Assembly (NCBI RefSeq): GCF_027474405.1
Contig: NZ_CP114871.1
Span: forward strand, 2,489,001-2,553,000
Source: Caulobacter sp. NIBR2454
Lineage (GTDB): Bacteria > Pseudomonadota > Alphaproteobacteria > Caulobacterales > Caulobacteraceae
Reading direction: 5' to 3'
Length of the DNA stretch: 64,000 nucleotides
Below are positions 20,199-29,888 of the stretch, one piece after another. A program made the translations under genes and the position numbers. The first letter of the stretch is position 1; the number at the start of each line of letters is the position of its first letter. The notes under the pieces were generated by a model. The model searched no databases and was not told the origin of the DNA. It saw nothing but the letters and a program-made list of their open reading frames with translations.

Positions 20199-23071
20199 CC
20201 CACCACCGCCTTCATCGCCGCGTGCGCTTCCTTCTGCGCCGCGGCGATGCGGGTCTTCAGGCCCTTGAGGTCGCGCGCGCCGCCAGCGCGGGCGAGCAAG
20301 GCCTGGAACGGCTTGGGCTCCAGCGCCGGGTCGGCATAGTCGTCCAGCGCCACCTTCAGCACCTGTTGCACCGCCTGCTGCAGGTCCCAGGCGGCCTCCA
20401 GCTTCGACAGGGCGTCGCTGTCGGCCAGACCCGCCTCGCGCATGGCGGCCAGGCTGTCGGCGATGTTCTGGTTCAGCGGCCCGCCGTCCGCCGCGTGGAT
20501 CAGTTGCAGGTGCTGGGCGGCGAATTCGATATCCACGAAACCGCCAGGACCAAGCTTCAGATCCCAATCGCCCTTCTGAGGCTTCTCGCGCGCCATCAGG
20601 GCGCGCATCTCGCGCACCGCCTTGGCCGTCTTCTTCGGATCGCGGGGGCGACGCAGGGCTTTTTCGATGGAGGCCTGGGCCTGTTGTGCGAAGGCTTCGG
20701 AGCTGGCCCACACCACCCGTCCCCGGGTCATGGACATCAGCTCCCAGACCTCTGCCTCTTCCTCGTAATAGCGGTCGAAGGACGACAGGCTCACCGCCAC
20801 CGGCCCCTTGCTGCCCGTGGGCCGCAGGCGCATGTCGACCTCGTACAGCTCGCCCTCGGCGGTCGGCGCCGACAGGGCCGCGATCAGCCGCTGGGTGAAG
20901 CGGCCGAAGAACACCTCCGCCCCCCAACCCTTGCCCGCCGACATCGCCGCCGGATCGTCGGAACGATACAGGGTCATCAGGTCCAGGTCCGAGCGCGCGG
21001 TCATCTCGCCCGAGCCGCACTTGCCCAGGGCCACCACCGCCACCTCCCCGCCGGGGAAGGCGCCGCCCTGCCGCACGGTCTCGGCCATGGCGGCGGGCGC
21101 CAGGCCCCGGATCACTGCATGGGCCAGATCGGCGAAGGCGTGGCCGCTGTCGGAAGCGCTGACCGATCCGCTCATCACCCGGAAGCCGACGCGGAACGCC
21201 TGCTCTCGGTGGAAACGGCGGACGCGGTCCATCGAACCCTCGAAGTCCTCCAGGTTCAGCTTCGGCGCCGCGTCGATCTCGATGGCGCCGAAGAAGCTGG
21301 GATCCAGCAGGGCGTCCAGGGCCGCCGGCCGGCGCGCCAGAGTGGTCGCCAGCCGAGGCGTAAACGCCATGACCTGCACGATCAGTTCGAACAGCTTGGG
21401 CTGCGCCAGGAACAGCGACTGAATCTGCACGCCTGAACTGAGGCCGGCGAAGAAGTCGCTGAACCGGTTGAACGCCGCATCGGGCGCCCCCGTCGCCTGG
21501 GCGGCGTCCAGCAGGCGCGGGCCAAGCCGCGTCAGCAGTTCGCGTCCCCGTTCTGTCCGCGTGGCGGCCACGTGTCCATGGTGCCAGCCCCGGATCGTCT
21601 GCGACACCCGCTCGGGATTGGAGAAGCCCATGCGCTTGAGCGTCTCCAGCGTCGCCGGATCGTCCTCGACCCCCGTGAACACCAGGCTGCCGAACTTGGA
21701 GGACAGCTCCTCCTCGCCGGCGAACAGCTTGCCGTAGCGGTTGTTGACGTCCTTCAGGATACGGCCCACCGCCGCGTCGAAGCTGCGCAGGTTCCCGTGC
21801 CCCCACAGGGCGGCGACCTTCTTACGCTCGGCGTCGCTCTCGGGCAGCTTGTGGGTCTGCTCGTCGGCGATCATCTGGACCCGGTGTTCAAGGGCGCGCA
21901 GGTCGCGATAGGCCTTGGTCAGCGCCGTGCAGGTCTCGCGATCGACCCGCCCTTCCTGCGTCAGAGCCTCCAGCGCCGGCAGGGTGCGCCGCCCGCGCAG
22001 GTTCGGCCGCCGCCCGCCCAGGATCAGCTGCTGGGTCTGGACGAAGAACTCGATCTCGCGGATGCCTCCGCGCCCCAGCTTCAGGTTCGCGCCCTTGGCG
22101 GTCAGGCGCTCGTCCACCTTGTAGGCGTGGATCTGGCGCTTGATGGAATGGATGTCGGCGATGGCCGCGAAGTCGAGGTTCTTGCGCCAGATGAACGGCT
22201 GCAGCCCCTTGATGTAGGCCTCGCCCCGCGCGATGTCGCCGGCCGCGCTGCGGGCCTTGATGTGCGCCGCCCGCTCCCAGTTCTGGCCGACGCTCTCATA
22301 GTATTCCATGGCCGCGTCCACGGTCATGGCCGGCGGGGTCGAGGACGGATCGGGCCGCAGCCGCAGGTCGATGCGGAAGACATAGCCGTCCGAGGTGCGG
22401 TCCTGGAGGATCTGCGCCACCGCCTTGGCGATGCGCACCGTCACCGTCTCCATCTCAGCGTCCGGGGCCAGCGGCAGCGCCTCGGGCTCGTAGAAGATCG
22501 AGAAATCGATGTCGGACGAGTAGTTCAGTTCGAACGCGCCGTACTTGCCCATGGCGATGCAGAATAGACCGGGGACCGGCCCCGCCGCCCCCTCGCCCAG
22601 GCCCGTCAGGGCGCCGCGCGCCACCTCCGCCCGCGCCGCCAGGGTCAGGGCCGAGGACAGGCAGGCGTCGGCGAACTTGGTCAGGGCGCCGGTGACCGCG
22701 TCCAGCTCCCACACCCCGCCCAGGTCGGCCAGGGCCGTGGTCAGGTGCAGGTCGGCCTTCAGCTGTCGCAAGCGTTCGCGCGCCGGCTCCAGCTCCAGGC
22801 TCGCCGCTGCCTTGGTTTCGGCGATGATGGTCTCGACGCACGAGGCGGGATCACCCTCCAGCGCCGTGCGCAGGCTGGCCGGCCGTCGCCGCGCCAGTCC
22901 CGCCAGATAAGGCGCGGCCGAGAACACCGGGGCCAGGGACGGCCAGGCGGCTTCCAGCGTGGCGATCCAACCGTCCGCCGTCGCCGCCCGCGCCAGGATT
23001 TCGTGGGTCCGCTCGGCCGCCTTGGGATCGACGACCGGCCCGCAGGGTTGGATCAGCTCGACCAGCCTCAT
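20195..23071 (-). CDS. glnE: Bifunctional glutamine synthetase adenylyltransferase/adenylyl-removing enzyme
   Basis: This 958-residue protein is the full size of GlnE, which adds AMP to and removes it from glutamine synthetase in response to PII and glutamine. Two nucleotidyltransferase domains are visible. The N-terminal one (deadenylylation) has GKYGAFELNYSSDIDFSIFY, and the C-terminal one (adenylylation) has LGKCGSGEMTARSDLDLM. Between them lies the GlnD/GlnE helical region, with RGGIREIEFFVQTQQLILGG; the C-terminal repeat of that motif is GGFVDIEFAAQHLQLIH. It starts four bases after a histidine kinase stop codon and is probably expressed from the upstream regulator-kinase unit. Confidence 0.97.
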   Translation of the reverse strand: MRLVELIQPCGPVVDPKAAERTHEILARAATADGWIATLEAAWPSLAPVFSAAPYLAGLARRRPASLRTALEGDPASCVETIIAETKAAASLELEPARERLRQLKADLHLTTALADLGGVWELDAVTGALTKFADACLSSALTLAARAEVARGALTGLGEGAAGPVPGLFCIAMGKYGAFELNYSSDIDFSIFYEPEALPLAPDAEMETVTVRIAKAVAQILQDRTSDGYVFRIDLRLRPDPSSTPPAMTVDAAMEYYESVGQNWERAAHIKARSAAGDIARGEAYIKGLQPFIWRKNLDFAAIADIHSIKRQIHAYKVDERLTAKGANLKLGRGGIREIEFFVQTQQLILGGRRPNLRGRRTLPALEALTQEGRVDRETCTALTKAYRDLRALEHRVQMIADEQTHKLPESDAERKKVAALWGHGNLRSFDAAVGRILKDVNNRYGKLFAGEEELSSKFGSLVFTGVEDDPATLETLKRMGFSNPERVSQTIRGWHHGHVAATRTERGRELLTRLGPRLLDAAQATGAPDAAFNRFSDFFAGLSSGVQIQSLFLAQPKLFELIVQVMAFTPRLATTLARRPAALDALLDPSFFGAIEIDAAPKLNLEDFEGSMDRVRRFHREQAFRVGFRVMSGSVSASDSGHAFADLAHAVIRGLAPAAMAETVRQGGAFPGGEVAVVALGKCGSGEMTARSDLDLMTLYRSDDPAAMSAGKGWGAEVFFGRFTQRLIAALSAPTAEGELYEVDMRLRPTGSKGPVAVSLSSFDRYYEEEAEVWELMSMTRGRVVWASSEAFAQQAQASIEKALRRPRDPKKTAKAVREMRALMAREKPQKGDWDLKLGPGGFVDIEFAAQHLQLIHAADGGPLNQNIADSLAAMREAGLADSDALSKLEAAWDLQQAVQQVLKVALDDYADPALEPKPFQALLARAGGARDLKGLKTRIAAAQKEAHAAMKAVVG

Positions 23072-23075
23072 GGCG

Positions 23076-24482
23076 TCAGCCTAGCGGCGGAATAATGAAC
23101 GCCACTCTCAGTCCGGGGCCGCGGCCGTCGTATTCCCCGGCGCCCTCGGCCAGCTCGATACGGCCTCCATGCGCCGCCGCCACCGCCGAAACCAGCGACA
23201 GGCCAAGGCCGGCGCCCGGCTGGTTGCGGCTGCGCTCCAGGCGCACGAACCGTTCGACCACCCGCGGACGGTCGGCTTCAGGCACGCCCGGTCCGTTGTC
23301 GGTGACCGAGAACTCGATGTCCCCCGACGAGCGCCGACGCAGGCGCAGCATCACCGCCCCGCCCTCCGGCGTGTACTTGATGGCGTTGTCGAGGATGTTG
23401 GCCAGGGCCTGGGCCATGAACTCGCGGTTGGCCTTGATGGCCAGGCCGGGAGTGATCTCGGAGTCGAAGGTCTGGCCCTTGTCCTCGCACATCACCTCGT
23501 AGAGCTCGGCCATGTCGTTGGCCAGGTCGGCGGCGTCGAACACGGTTGGATCGGGCGCGGAGCCAGCGGCCTGCAGTCGGGCGATGGCCAGGACGGCGTT
23601 GAACGTCTTGAGTACCCCGTCGGTGTCCTCCAAGGCCTGCTCCAGCGCCTTGAGAGGATCGCCCTTGCCGCTCTCGGCCTCGATCAGGGCCACCTCCACC
23701 CGCGCCCGCAGGCGGGTCAGCGGCGAGCGCAGGTCGTGAGCGATGGCGTCGCCGGCGTGGCGCAGACCGCCCATCAAACGCTCGATGCGGTCGAGCATGT
23801 CGTTCAGGCCCTCGGCCAGTTCGTCATACTCGTCGCGCGTGCCGCGCACCTGGGCGCGAGCCTTCAGATCGCCGCCGCGCACGGCGTTCACCACCTCGGC
23901 CAAGCCCGACATGCTGCGGCTGACATTGCGGCTGATAAGCACCCCGCCCGCCAGGCCCAGCACGATGACTAGCGCTCCGGCGCCCCACAGGGCCCGGACG
24001 ATCTTCATCACATAGGATTCGGACTCGCCGACGTCCGCCCCCACGAACAGGATCTCCCCGCCGTCCAGCCGTACCTGATAGCCCCGCGCCGGCCGTTTGA
24101 TCTCGGCGCCGTCCAGGTCGGTTTCGGTGACGGTGAAGGTGGTCCACTTCTCGTCGTGGCCCTCGAAGTCCGCGACCGGGCTTTCCTCGATGGAGCCCGA
24201 CAGTCGCTTCCCGTCCGCCGTCATCAGCAGGTACAGGAACGGCCGCTCGCCTACCGACCGTTCGACTAGGGTCTGGTTGAGCGCGTCGGGCCCGCCAAGA
24301 CGATAGGCCGCCTGCAGCGACTCCATCTCCCGGCTGATCTCCTTGTCGGCGCGACGGTTCACCTCGCCGGCGGTGGCGATATAGATGTAGCCGAGGAACG
24401 CCGCCGCCGCCGCCGCGAACAGCGCCAGGAACAGCAGCGTCAGCCGAAACGGCGTGGTCCGGAGGAGCCTGGGAAGGCGCAT
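23076..24482 (-). CDS. Membrane sensor histidine kinase with HAMP domain
   Basis: This 468-residue kinase has an N-terminal helix (LTLLFLALFAAAAAAFLGYIY), a periplasmic sensor of about 140 residues, a second helix (ALVIVLGLAGGVLIS), a HAMP domain (RNVSRSMSGLAEVV), the phospho-acceptor His in GDAIAHDLRSPLTRLRARVE, and N, G1 and G2 ATPase boxes (ILDNAIKYTPEGG, DNGPGVP, GAGLGLSLV). It follows its OmpR-type partner by 14 bases. The signal is unknown. The lack of spacing to glnE ties this two-component system to nitrogen regulation at least by transcription. Confidence 0.94.
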   Translation of the reverse strand: MRLPRLLRTTPFRLTLLFLALFAAAAAAFLGYIYIATAGEVNRRADKEISREMESLQAAYRLGGPDALNQTLVERSVGERPFLYLLMTADGKRLSGSIEESPVADFEGHDEKWTTFTVTETDLDGAEIKRPARGYQVRLDGGEILFVGADVGESESYVMKIVRALWGAGALVIVLGLAGGVLISRNVSRSMSGLAEVVNAVRGGDLKARAQVRGTRDEYDELAEGLNDMLDRIERLMGGLRHAGDAIAHDLRSPLTRLRARVEVALIEAESGKGDPLKALEQALEDTDGVLKTFNAVLAIARLQAAGSAPDPTVFDAADLANDMAELYEVMCEDKGQTFDSEITPGLAIKANREFMAQALANILDNAIKYTPEGGAVMLRLRRRSSGDIEFSVTDNGPGVPEADRPRVVERFVRLERSRNQPGAGLGLSLVSAVAAAHGGRIELAEGAGEYDGRGPGLRVAFIIPPLG

Positions 24483-24496
24483 GAGCGCCTACCGCC

Positions 24497-25168
24497 TTAA
24501 GCGTCCAGGCGGTAACCCGCCCCGCGCACGGTCTGCAGCATCGGCCGGTCGAAGCCCTTGTCGATCTTCGAGCGCAGACGCGAAATGTGGACGTCGATGA
24601 CGTTGGTCTGGGGGTCGAAGTGATACTCCCACACCTTCTCCAGCAGCATGGTGCGGGTCACGGACTGGCCGGCGTGGCGCATCATGAACTCCAGCAGCTG
24701 GAATTCGCGCGGCTGCAGGTCGATCTCCTGGCCCGCCCGATGCACGGTGCGGCCGATCAGGTTCATCTCCAGCTCGCCGACCTTCAGCGTCGTGGCCACG
24801 GCGCCGGTCTCGCGACGGCGCGACAGGGCCTCGACCCGGGCGATCAGCTCGGCGAAGGCATAGGGCTTTACCAGATAGTCGTCCGCGCCGGCCTTCAGGC
24901 CCACCACGCGGTCGTCGATCTCGCCCAAAGCCGACAGGAACAGCACCGGGGTGCCGTCGCCTTCGCGGCGTAGGGTCTCAACGACCTCCACCCCATTCAT
25001 CTTGGGCATCATGCGGTCGACGATCAGCACGTCGAACTCGCCATCGCGGGCGGCGTTCACGCCCGCCTCGCCGTCCGGAGCATGCTGACACTCGTAGCCC
25101 GCGTCGGCTAGGCCGCGCTGCATGGCGTCAGCCGCCTCCAGATCGTCTTCGATGATCAGGATACGCAT
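24497..25168 (-). CDS. OmpR/PhoB-family response regulator
   Basis: The 223-residue protein has a receiver domain (acidic pocket EDD near residue 8, phospho-Asp in VLIVDRMMPKMNG, Lys in YLVKPYAFAEL) and an OmpR-type winged helix (REFQLLEFMMRHAGQ through TNVIDVHISRLRSKID). It is the first gene of a regulator-kinase-glnE unit. The long hairpin after the upstream degP gene separates the two units, so this regulator probably has its own promoter in the 55 or so bases upstream. Confidence 0.95.
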   Translation of the reverse strand: MRILIIEDDLEAADAMQRGLADAGYECQHAPDGEAGVNAARDGEFDVLIVDRMMPKMNGVEVVETLRREGDGTPVLFLSALGEIDDRVVGLKAGADDYLVKPYAFAELIARVEALSRRRETGAVATTLKVGELEMNLIGRTVHRAGQEIDLQPREFQLLEFMMRHAGQSVTRTMLLEKVWEYHFDPQTNVIDVHISRLRSKIDKGFDRPMLQTVRGAGYRLDA

Positions 25169-25223
25169 GGCTTGAGCCCCCCAGTGCTCAAAAGGTCGTG
25201 GGCGATCCCCTCGCCGATGGATT

Positions 25224-25256
25224 TACGACGCGGGAGCGACTCACTCCCGCGTCGTA
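25224..25256 (-). terminator. Strong hairpin after degP
   Basis: TACGACGCGGGAG (25224-25236) and CTCCCGCGTCGTA (25244-25256) form a perfect 13-bp stem with a 7-base loop, five bases past the degP stop. The tract after the stem on the minus strand is AATCC, without a long U-run. It is likely a transcription end or mRNA-stabilising hairpin. Confidence 0.75.
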
Positions 25257-25261
25257 GAAGT

Positions 25262-26824
25262 CTAGTTCGTAATCCTCAAGGGGAGGTAGAGCGCACGGCC
25301 CTGACGAACCACGCCGAGCAACACGCTGGTGCGATTGCTCTTTCGGGCCGCTTCGACCGCACCCGAGACCTCGGCCGCCGTGGACACCGCGCGCGTGTTG
25401 ACGCTGGTGATCACGTCGCCGCGGCGCAGGCCCAGTTCGCCGGCGTTAGAGTTGGCCGCCACGCTGTCGACGACCACCCCGCGCACGGTCGCGTCGAGGT
25501 TGAAGCGGCGACGGGCGCCGTCGTCCAGCGGCACCAGCTGCATGCCCAGCACCGCTTGCGCGGCGGCGGGCGAGTCGGGGGTCGCGCGGCCTTGGCCCGA
25601 ACCATCGTCCGGCTGGGCGTTCAGCTCGCTCTCGGCCGGGCGGGTGCCCGACTTGACGGTCACCGTCATGCGGCGGCCTTCGCGGAGCACGTTCAGCACG
25701 ATGCTCTCGCCCGGTTTGGCCTTGGCCACTTCGCGGGTGAGTTCGCCATTGCTCTTGATATTGACGCCGTTGACCGCGGTGACCACGTCGCCAGGCTTCA
25801 GGCCGCCACGCTCGGCGGGACCGCCGGGAACCAGGTCGGCGATGATGGCGCCGCGCTGGTCGCCCAGACCCATGGCCTCGGCCGATTCCGCGGTGAACGC
25901 CTGGATGGTGGCGCCGATATAGCCGCGGGTGACCTTGCCGCCGCTGATCAGTTGCTTGGAGACGCTCTCGACAAGGTCGGCCGGGATGGCGAAGCCGATG
26001 CCCACCGAACCGCCCGACGGCGAGAAGATCGCCGTGTTCACGCCGATGACCCGGCCATAGATGTCAAAGGTCGGGCCGCCCGAGTTGCCCCGGTTGATCG
26101 GCGCGTCGATCTGGATGAAGTCGACGAAGTTCTCGCCGATGTCGCGGCCATAGGCGCTGATGATGCCGGCCGTGGCGGTGCCGCCCAGGCCGAAGGGGTT
26201 GCCGATGGTGATGACCCAATCGCCGACCCGCGGCTTGGCCGCGTTCTCGAAGCTGACGAACGGATACTTGGCCCCCGCCTTGCCCTGAACCTTCAGCACG
26301 GCGATGTCGGTGCCCTCGTCACGGCCGACGACGGTGGCCTTCAGCTCGCCGCCTTCCTTGAGCGTGACGGTGATCTCTTCGGCGTTCTCGATCACGTGGT
26401 TGTTCGTGACGATGTAGCCGTCCTCGGAGATGAAGAAGCCCGAACCCGACGACTGCTGGCGCGGCAGGCGCGGTTGCCCCTGCTGGGTCTGGCCCTCGCC
26501 GTCATCGTTCTCGCCCTGCGGCTGCTGCGGCAGCAGGAACTGCGGCAGGCCCGGAATACGCTGGGCCAGGGTGCGCGGATCGGCGCGCGAGGTGACGTCG
26601 ATCGACACCACCGCCGGCGATACCTGTTCGAAGATGTCTGCGAAGGACATCGGCGCGCCCGGGGGCGGCGCGAAGATCGGCGTGGTCGCCGACGTCCTCA
26701 TCAGCACCGGTCGCGAGTCGGCGGCGGCTGGGGCCATTCGAAAGCCCACGCCAGCCAGGGCTGCGCAGGCCACGCCCGCGCCCGCCACGGCGCCCACGAT
26801 GATTCCGGTCTTCCTTGCGGCCAT
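25262..26824 (-). CDS. degP: DegP/HtrA-type periplasmic serine protease (Do family)
   Basis: This 520-residue protein has an N-terminal membrane or signal segment (GIIVGAVAGAGVACAALAGV), a trypsin-like domain with the catalytic His143 in VTNNHVIENAEE, Asp in GRDEGTDIAVLKV and Ser248 in GNSGGPTFD, and two PDZ domains (GYIGATIQAF onward and the C-terminal LGLRRGDVITSVNTRAV). A Gln/Pro/Gly-rich loop (about residues 105-125) is the LA-type loop. It acts in the periplasm as protease and chaperone in envelope stress. Its position right after the cytochrome c maturation operon is the classic cycHJKL-degP arrangement of alphaproteobacteria. Confidence 0.95.
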   Translation of the reverse strand: MAARKTGIIVGAVAGAGVACAALAGVGFRMAPAAADSRPVLMRTSATTPIFAPPPGAPMSFADIFEQVSPAVVSIDVTSRADPRTLAQRIPGLPQFLLPQQPQGENDDGEGQTQQGQPRLPRQQSSGSGFFISEDGYIVTNNHVIENAEEITVTLKEGGELKATVVGRDEGTDIAVLKVQGKAGAKYPFVSFENAAKPRVGDWVITIGNPFGLGGTATAGIISAYGRDIGENFVDFIQIDAPINRGNSGGPTFDIYGRVIGVNTAIFSPSGGSVGIGFAIPADLVESVSKQLISGGKVTRGYIGATIQAFTAESAEAMGLGDQRGAIIADLVPGGPAERGGLKPGDVVTAVNGVNIKSNGELTREVAKAKPGESIVLNVLREGRRMTVTVKSGTRPAESELNAQPDDGSGQGRATPDSPAAAQAVLGMQLVPLDDGARRRFNLDATVRGVVVDSVAANSNAGELGLRRGDVITSVNTRAVSTAAEVSGAVEAARKSNRTSVLLGVVRQGRALYLPLRITN

Positions 26825-26971
26825 TCTCGTCTCTTTCCTCGAACCCGGCTCGGCCGGGCGTTTTGTCTCGCAGAGAACCTAGGTGCGATGCCTCGGGGAG
26901 CAAAGGGCTTCCCTGCTAACTTTCCGTCATGCGCGAACGGCGTTTTTGAGGCGCGTTCGTGTCAGTCGGTT

Positions 26972-27421
26972 TCACTCTTGGTCCAGCAAAGCTTTCAGTC
27001 GGGTTTCTTCTTCCACGCTCAGGGCCTCTGCCTTGGGTCGTCGACGCAGAAGTCCGAACAGCAACGCTCCGCCGACCAGCACGATCCCGAAAGGCGCGAG
27101 CCAAAGCGCCGCATTTCCAGCCGAGAACGCGGGCTTGAGCAGCACGAACTCACCATAACGCTCGACAAGGAAGCGACGAATCTCCGCATCGCTGCGACCA
27201 GCGACGATTTCGTCGCGCACCACCCGGCGCAAATCCCCGGCCAGTTCGGCCTCGGAATCGTCGATGGACTCGTTTTGGCAGACCAGGCAGCGCACTTCCT
27301 GGAAAAGCTCCCGCGCCCGCGCTTCCTGGGCCGGGTCCGCCAGACGCTCGGACGGATCCGACGCCGCCGCCAGGCACAGCACGGCGCCGATCATGGCCAA
27401 AAGACGCGCCGCGCCCCTCAT
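26972..27421 (-). CDS. ccmH: Cytochrome c maturation protein CcmH (CycL)
   Basis: The 149-residue protein has a signal peptide (LLAMIGAVLCLAAASDP) and the CcmH redox motif RCLVCQNESIDDSEAELA, followed by a C-terminal helix (LWLAPFGIVLVGGALLFGLL). CcmH is a membrane-anchored thiol oxidoreductase that prepares apocytochrome c for haem attachment. Its ATG overlaps the ccmF stop (ATGA). The gene between ccmF and ccmH in many operons, ccmG/dsbE, is not here. Confidence 0.95.
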   Translation of the reverse strand: MRGAARLLAMIGAVLCLAAASDPSERLADPAQEARARELFQEVRCLVCQNESIDDSEAELAGDLRRVVRDEIVAGRSDAEIRRFLVERYGEFVLLKPAFSAGNAALWLAPFGIVLVGGALLFGLLRRRPKAEALSVEEETRLKALLDQE

Positions 27422-29388
27422 GACTTCGCCCTCGCCGGCGTCGCGAACCGCAGCCGCCGGTCCGACAGGGAGATCAGTCCCGCCAGCGCCATCATCAGCG
27501 GCCCCACGAAGATCAGCCGCACCCACGGATTGAAGTAGCCGCGCACCAGCCAGGCCGGCTCTCCATTGGCGCCCGCCCGGCGCTCGCCCATGACGATATA
27601 GAGATCATCCAGCCCCTTGAGGCACAGCGCCACCTCCGAGGTGGTCTGCCCGCCCGCCGGATAGAACCGCCGCTCCGGCTGCGCCCGGCAGACGAGGGCG
27701 CCATCACGCGTCACCCGCACCTGACCGCGCTCGGCCAGATAGTTGGGCCCGTCATGCACGGCCACGCTCTCCAGCTGCAGTTCATAGACGCCCAGCTGTA
27801 GCCGTCCGCCCTGGGTCAGGGCCTCGGCCGCCTCGACCTTCCAGGTGGTCTCATAGACCGCGCCCAGCACGAACACGCCAAGGCCCGCATGCGCCAGCGT
27901 CGTGCCCCACGCCCCGCGGGGCAGGCCGGTCAGGCGCCGCCGCACCTCGGCGCCCGGCGCCTTGAACAGCCGTATCCGCTCGGCGATCTCCGTCACCGCC
28001 CCGGCGATCAGCCAGACGCCGACGCCCAGGCCCGCGCTGGCCAGCGCATGACGCGGGCTGACAAGCGCCAGGGCCAGCAGCGCGCAGCCCACGCCGATCG
28101 CCGCCGCCAGCATCAGCCGCTGCGCCACGCCCTTGGCGTCGCCCCGCTTCCAGGACAGCAGCGGCCCAGCCGGCAGCACCAGGAAGGTCAGGATCAGCAG
28201 CGGCGTGAAGGTCAGGTTGAAATAGGGCGGCCCCACCGACACCGTCTCGCCGCCAGTCGCCTCGCGGATCAGCGGATACAGCGTGCCCAGCAGAACCGTC
28301 GCCGTCGCCGCCGACAAAAGGATGTTGTTCAGGACAATGGCGCTCTCGCGGCTTACCGGCGCGAACGCCCCGCCCGGCGCCAGGGTCTGCGCCCGCCATG
28401 CGAACAGCACGAACCCCGCCCCCGCGGTGACGCCCAGGATGCTCAGCAGCAGCACGCCCCGCGTCGGATCGACGGCGAAGGCATGGACGCTGGTCAGCAC
28501 CCCCGACCGCACCAGGAACGCCCCCAGCATGGAAAAGGTGAAGGCCGCCAGGGCCAGGAACACCGTCCATCCGGTCAGCGCTCCGCGCCGCTCGGTGACG
28601 ACGGCCGAGTGCAGCAACGCCGCTCCCACCAGCCAGGGCATGAAGCTGGCGTTCTCCACCGGGTCCCAGAACCACCAACCGCCCCAGCCCAGTTCGTAAT
28701 AGGCCCAGAAGGCGCCCAGCCCGATCCCGACGGTCAGCAGGCTCCACGCCGCCAGGGTCCAGGGCCGCACCCAGCGCGCCCACGCCGCGTCCAGCTTGCC
28801 CTCGACCAGGGCCGCGACCGCGAAGCTGAACACCACCGAAAAGCCGACATAGCCGAAATACAGGAACGGCGGATGCAGGGCCAAGGCTGGGTCCTGCAGC
28901 AGCGGATTGAGCGAACGCCCCTCCACCGGAACCGGAAACAGTCGCGTGAACGGGTTCGACGCGAATACCGTATAGGCTAGGAACAGCACGCCCAGCATGC
29001 CCTGCGCCGCCAGCGCATAGGACCGCAGGCTCAGCCGCAGCCCGCGTCCGAACACCGCCACCGCCGCGCCATAGCCCGTCAGGGTCAGGCACCACAGCAG
29101 CATCGACCCCTCGTGGCTGCCCCACGCTCCCGCCACGCGATACAGCAGCGGCTTTTGGGTATGCGAGTTGGCCGCCACGTTAGAGACTGAAAAGTCCGAG
29201 GTCACGAAGGCGTAGATCAGACAGCCGAACGCCGCCAGCAGGGCTAGGAACGCCGCCCCCGCCGCGCCCTCGCCCGCGCCGCCGATCACCGGCGCCCGCC
29301 GCGCGCCGCCCACGGCGCACAGACCCACCTGGGCCAGCGACAGCACCAGGGCCAGCACAAGACAGAACGCGCCCAGTTCAGCGATCAT
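27418..29388 (-). CDS. ccmF: Cytochrome c haem lyase subunit CcmF (CycK)
   Basis: This 656-residue polytopic protein carries the tryptophan-rich WWD domain (ELGWGGWWFWDPVENASFMP), the GSHEGSMLLW motif and other conserved CcmF segments such as FVRSGVLTSVHAFA. CcmF with CcmH ligates haem to apocytochrome c at the periplasmic side of the inner membrane. The ATG at 29388 overlaps the stop of ccmE by four bases. It is the third gene of ccmI-E-F-H. Confidence 0.97.
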   Translation of the reverse strand: MIAELGAFCLVLALVLSLAQVGLCAVGGARRAPVIGGAGEGAAGAAFLALLAAFGCLIYAFVTSDFSVSNVAANSHTQKPLLYRVAGAWGSHEGSMLLWCLTLTGYGAAVAVFGRGLRLSLRSYALAAQGMLGVLFLAYTVFASNPFTRLFPVPVEGRSLNPLLQDPALALHPPFLYFGYVGFSVVFSFAVAALVEGKLDAAWARWVRPWTLAAWSLLTVGIGLGAFWAYYELGWGGWWFWDPVENASFMPWLVGAALLHSAVVTERRGALTGWTVFLALAAFTFSMLGAFLVRSGVLTSVHAFAVDPTRGVLLLSILGVTAGAGFVLFAWRAQTLAPGGAFAPVSRESAIVLNNILLSAATATVLLGTLYPLIREATGGETVSVGPPYFNLTFTPLLILTFLVLPAGPLLSWKRGDAKGVAQRLMLAAAIGVGCALLALALVSPRHALASAGLGVGVWLIAGAVTEIAERIRLFKAPGAEVRRRLTGLPRGAWGTTLAHAGLGVFVLGAVYETTWKVEAAEALTQGGRLQLGVYELQLESVAVHDGPNYLAERGQVRVTRDGALVCRAQPERRFYPAGGQTTSEVALCLKGLDDLYIVMGERRAGANGEPAWLVRGYFNPWVRLIFVGPLMMALAGLISLSDRRLRFATPARAKS

Positions 29389-29888
29389 TCGGTCGGCTTC
29401 CCATAGGCCTTGTAGTCCGGCGGCGGCGCCCCCTCGCCCCGCCACTCGCCCTGCTCCTTGATGGCCTTGGCCACCTCGCGCGGCATGTAGCGCTCGTCGT
29501 GCTTGGCCAGCACCTGCTTGGCCACGAACACGCCCTCCGGGTCGAACGCCCCGGTGGCCACGATCCCCTGCCCTTCGCGGAACAGGTCGGGCAGGTCGCC
29601 CTGGTAGGTCACCTTCGCCGAAGCCTTCTGGTCAGCGACCACGAACTCGACCCGGCCGTCCGGGTGTTTCACCACGCTGCCGGCGGTGACCAGTCCGCCG
29701 AGTTGCACCGCCCGTCCGGCCGGCACCTGGGCCTCAAGCGCCTGGGCCGGCGTATAGAACAACGAGATGGAGTCACGCAGGCCGTACAGCGACAGCCAGA
29801 CCGCCAGGGCCAGGACCGGCGCCGCCGCCAGCACCACCATCAGGCGCCGACGCGCCGTGCGGGACTTTGGCCAGAAGCTGAAACTCAT
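29385..29888 (-). CDS. ccmE: Haem chaperone CcmE (CycJ)
   Basis: The 167-residue protein has an N-terminal anchor (LMVVLAAAPVLALAVWLSLYG), an OB-fold domain (VRLGG-like AVQLGGLVTAGSV, VTYQGDLPDLFREGQGIVA), and the haem-binding HDERY motif (VLAKHDERYMP) whose His covalently holds haem before transfer to CcmF. It overlaps ccmI upstream and ccmF downstream by four bases each. Confidence 0.96.
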   Translation of the reverse strand: MSFSFWPKSRTARRRLMVVLAAAPVLALAVWLSLYGLRDSISLFYTPAQALEAQVPAGRAVQLGGLVTAGSVVKHPDGRVEFVVADQKASAKVTYQGDLPDLFREGQGIVATGAFDPEGVFVAKQVLAKHDERYMPREVAKAIKEQGEWRGEGAPPPDYKAYGKPTE

